A stretch of 44,481 nt of DNA from an uncultured Peptoniphilus sp. (lineage in GTDB: Bacteria; Bacillota; Clostridia; Tissierellales; Peptoniphilaceae), in the NCBI RefSeq assembly GCF_943913915.1, contig NZ_CALUAA010000011.1:1-44481 (forward strand). Direction: 5' to 3'. Within the stretch, counting starts at the first letter, position 1. Every line of letters starts with the position of its first letter. Of the stretch, positions 43,031 through 44,481 are shown in pieces. The translations under genes were made by a program, and so were the position numbers. The notes beneath the pieces are model-generated. The model was not told the DNA's origin. It saw only the letters and a program-made list of their open reading frames with translations, and did not search any database.

Positions 43031-43053
43031 AAAAGGCCCGAAAGGGTCTTTTT
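43030..43053 (+). terminator. Terminator of the MltG-like gene
   Basis: AAAAAGGCCC, GAAA, GGGTCTTTTT: a 10-bp stem with one G-T pair and a T run, starting on the stop codon. Confidence 0.85.
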
Positions 43054-43261
43054 TATTTGAGAAAATATCTTCACCTTTTCCACATTGTAAAGCACACAGA
43101 GCAATACTTTTTTCGTGGAAAACATAATCGCAAATCTCGGGTGCGTAAGCATCCGTCTAATCTTGTCAATTAGTTTGACTCCGTTCTATTCTTAGAATTT
43201 ATCGGACTATCCATAAGGCTTCTGTTCAGCCCTATGTGTGTAAAGTACGAAGTCGCAATTT

Positions 43262-43435
43262 ATAGAGGCAAGCCTGCCCGCCCGTTAGATGTAAACGACG
43301 ATAATTATCCCACTCACTAGATCTTTTCAGTGACACAGCCGAATAGGGATCAAAGGTTTTTAGCTGTTTGGACAACTAGAGGCATCAAGATGGAAAGGAC
43401 GGAAATTTTAGGAGAATAGTTTACTTTTGACAGTA
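43262..43435 (+). repeat. First copy of diverged duplication
   Basis: This stretch aligns colinearly with 43943-44115. Shared blocks are GCCCGTTA (offset 681), AATAGG (43342 and 44023, offset 681), CTAGA (43376 and 44057, offset 681) and TGGAAAGGA (43391 and 44073, offset 682). The bases in between are heavily changed. It begins with hairpin copy 1. Confidence 0.55.
43266..43283 (+). repeat. REP-like hairpin copy 1 (degenerate)
   Basis: AGGCAAGC, CT, GCCCGCCC, preceded by ATAG. Some stem positions become G-T pairs. Same orientation as copy 4. Confidence 0.6.
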
Positions 43436-43522
43436 AAAAGCTTCCGAAAGGTATTACTAAAAACTGATTCACAAAAACATCTATTTTTAATCGGCTTCAT
43501 ACAACCGGAAAAACCCTGTCGC

Positions 43523-43576
43523 GGGGAAGGGAAAGGGCTCAGAGGCGAAGGCCGCATTTTCCTTCCCCATGAGCCC
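43523..43576 (+). repeat. Interleaved inverted repeats (pseudoknot-like)
   Basis: GGGGAAGG (43523-43530) pairs with CCTTCCCC (43561-43568), and GGGCTCA (43535-43541) pairs with TGAGCCC (43570-43576). The order A-B-A'-B' is that of an H-type pseudoknot. The first stem extends to 12 bp if one G-T pair is allowed. Confidence 0.5.
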
Positions 43577-43694
43577 ATCCCCATTCGGGCCGGCTTTTAA
43601 GCAAAAAAAATGGTAGCGGCATTTTCAGCATCGTATGGGATTTATACGGAAGATATGTGTTTCTGTCGGGGGAATATTTTAGCATACCCCTTGC

Positions 43695-43713
43695 GGGCGT
43701 GCAGGGCACGCCC
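43695..43713 (-). repeat. REP-like hairpin copy 2
   Basis: GGGCGTGC, AGG, GCACGCCC on the plus strand, followed by CTAC, so GTAG lies 5' on the minus strand. The left flank GCATACCCC is shared with copies 5 and 6. Confidence 0.75.
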
Positions 43714-43825
43714 CTACGGATGCAGAAACCAAAATCATGATTTGTAGGAATTGTCCCACCCCCTATATGGGCTTCATGCGGGAAGTATTTTTTTTATTGG
43801 GCGAAAAGCGACGCACACGCTTGAC

Positions 43826-43843
43826 GGGCGGGCAGGCCCGCCC
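43826..43843 (-). repeat. REP-like hairpin copy 3
   Basis: GGGCGGGC, AG, GCCCGCCC, followed by CTAC. The variable base pair is G-C here. Confidence 0.75.
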
Positions 43844-43942
43844 CTACATTGGAATTCATCCGCAATGTTTGATTTTGTGTCGGGCTGATATCGTCGTATG
43901 TTGTCGCAAAAATTTACCATCACAACCATTCCTTGCGCTCCC

Positions 43943-44115
43943 GTAGGGGCGAGCCTGCTCGCCCGTTATGTGTGAGCGAATATAATGGTCCAATTTAAAG
44001 AATTTATTCCGCAACAAAGCCCAATAGGAATCGAAGCCTGTTAGGGCTTCGCACCGCTAGAAAGCGTTAGGGTGGAAAGGATTGGGGTTTCAGGGGAAAG
44101 GAAAGATGCGAATCC
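43943..44115 (+). repeat. Second copy of diverged duplication
   Basis: Counterpart of 43262-43435 at a nearly constant 681-base offset. It begins with hairpin copy 4 and includes the left arm of the long purine-rich inverted repeat. Confidence 0.55.
43947..43964 (+). repeat. REP-like hairpin copy 4
   Basis: GTAG precedes GGGCGAGC, CT, GCTCGCCC. The variable base pair is A-T. Opposite orientation to copies 2, 3, 5 and 6. Confidence 0.75.
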
Positions 44116-44141
44116 GGGCGCCCTATTCCTTTCCCCTGAAA
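44088..44141 (+). repeat. 16-bp perfect inverted repeat with 22-base loop
   Basis: TTTCAGGGGAAAGGAA (44088-44103) and its exact complement (44126-44141). One arm is nearly all purine. It is followed by AAGTTTTTGA, so a weak terminator function is possible, but no gene reads into it. Confidence 0.7.
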
Positions 44142-44213
44142 AGTTTTTGAATGAATGATTTATTTTTGTCAGATAGATTTTCAAAAAAGCAATTATATTC
44201 GCATACCCCGTGC

Positions 44214-44231
44214 GGGCGAGCAGGCTCGCCC
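44214..44231 (-). repeat. REP-like hairpin copy 5
   Basis: GGGCGAGC, AG, GCTCGCCC, followed by CTAC; left flank GCATACCCC. The variable base pair is A-T. Confidence 0.75.
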
Positions 44232-44296
44232 CTACATTGGGCCTCACGAGGCACAAATGGTTCTCAATCGGTTAGGATCTTCGGCATACCCCGTGC

Positions 44297-44315
44297 GGGC
44301 GTGCAGGGCACGCCC
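44297..44315 (-). repeat. REP-like hairpin copy 6
   Basis: GGGCGTGC, AGG, GCACGCCC, followed by CTAC; left flank GCATACCCC. Nearly identical to copy 2 over about 35 bases. Confidence 0.75.
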
Positions 44316-44361
44316 CTACGGGTGGAAAAGGTGGATCTCTTTTCTATTTAGCGCACAAAAA

Positions 44362-44383
44362 AAGAGACGCTCTCGCGTCTCTT
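44362..44383 (-). terminator. Terminator of tuf
   Basis: AAGAGACGC, a 4-base loop and GCGTCTCTT on the minus strand, followed by a T run, 12 bases behind the tuf stop. Confidence 0.9.
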
Positions 44384-44395
44384 CTTTATTCTTTC

Positions 44396-44481
44396 TTATT
44401 CTACGATCTTGGAAACTACGCCGGAAGCAACGGTGCGGCCGCCTTCGCGGATAGCGAAGCGTAATCCTTCGTCCATTGCAA
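44396..44481 (-). CDS. tuf: Elongation factor Tu, C-terminal end (partial)
   Basis: Only the last 28 residues lie in the window: AMDEGLRFAIREGGRTVASG followed by VVSKIVE and a TAA stop. This is the highly conserved C-terminus of EF-Tu domain 3 (FAIREGGRTVG/ASGVV). The gene continues beyond the right edge. It delivers aminoacyl-tRNA to the ribosome. Its terminator follows directly. Confidence 0.95.
   Translation of the reverse strand, partial: AMDEGLRFAIREGGRTVASGVVSKIVE

Larger units (their letters stand above)
43057..44361. other. Gene-free 1.3-kb region with hairpin repeats
   Basis: No convincing gene is present. The stretch holds six short GC-rich hairpins (listed separately), a diverged duplication (43262-43435 and 43943-44115), and two other inverted-repeat structures (43523-43576 and 44088-44141). 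The AT-rich part 43057-43260 shows no repeat I can define. Confidence 0.7.

Noticed and set aside
42958..43152. Minus-strand open frame containing HPRFAIMFSTKKVLLCVLYN, possibly the tail of a lost protein.
   Set aside because: It runs through the terminator into the MltG-like gene, has no ribosome binding site and is interrupted upstream by stops. At best a remnant; no family recognised.
43266..44315. Repeated elements taken as a CRISPR array.
   Set aside because: Spacing is irregular (about 80 to 430 bases), orientation changes, and no cas genes are nearby.

Overview
The window is a 44.5-kb piece of a bacterial chromosome that looks like a low-to-mid-GC anaerobic Firmicute (Clostridia/Tissierellia-like). 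The signs are strong AGGAGG ribosome binding sites with many TTG and GTG starts, extended -10 promoters, RexAB-like compact AddAB, a tig-clpP-clpX-lon-engB cluster, a BmpA/Nup nucleoside importer, and EF-Tu at the right edge. A Peptoniphilaceae-type organism is my best guess, but it is inferred from general gene content, not from a marker gene comparison. Most genes lie on the minus strand. Coding density is high except for one 1.3-kb gene-free stretch at the right end.

Layout. 63-5359: a nucleoside importer (BmpA lipoprotein, NupO double ATPase, NupP and NupQ permeases) with a PPC/DUF296 protein as last gene. 5381-7021: two unrecognised membrane proteins. 7028-12589: a spermidine/putrescine operon (XRE-cupin regulator, PotA, PotB, PotC, PotD) that ends with an FAD/NAD(P)H oxidoreductase. 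12686-15160: a nucleoside salvage operon (thymidine kinase, pseudouridine kinase, pseudouridine-5'-phosphate glycosidase). 15188-17596: an ABC exporter. 17601-19876: TPR protein, methionine aminopeptidase and cyclophilin. 19880-21999: a CadA-type Zn/Cd/Pb ATPase with a repeat-bearing promoter. 22008-25451: nitroreductase, PAP2 phosphatase, and a divergent UvrD-like helicase. 25466-31700: the protein quality-control cluster tig-clpP-clpX-lon-engB. 31761-33290: YdbC-like protein, lactate/2-hydroxyacid dehydrogenase, zinc-ribbon membrane protein. 33307-36002: a copper ATPase fused to a CopZ-like domain. 35999-42268: an rluA-addB-addA operon. 42297-43053: an MltG-like membrane protein. 43057-44395: no gene, but an array of hairpin repeats. 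44396-44481: the end of tuf.

How the genes work together. Three themes recur: nucleoside uptake and salvage (Nup/Bmp, Tdk, PsuK/PsuG), metal export (CadA, CopA), and protein maturation and turnover (Tig, ClpXP, Lon, Map, PPIase). 

The most unusual items are (1) six REP-like hairpins between 43266 and 44315, each with a GTAG-type tetranucleotide at its foot and with base changes that keep the stem paired, set in a diverged duplication with a near-constant 681-base offset; (2) a CopA-CopZ fusion that carries a perfect internal ribosome binding site and ATG, so that one gene could yield both the ATPase and free CopZ; (3) candidate operator repeats at the cadA, copA and pot promoters; and (4) a possible ribosome-binding-site switch at the tig/clpP junction.
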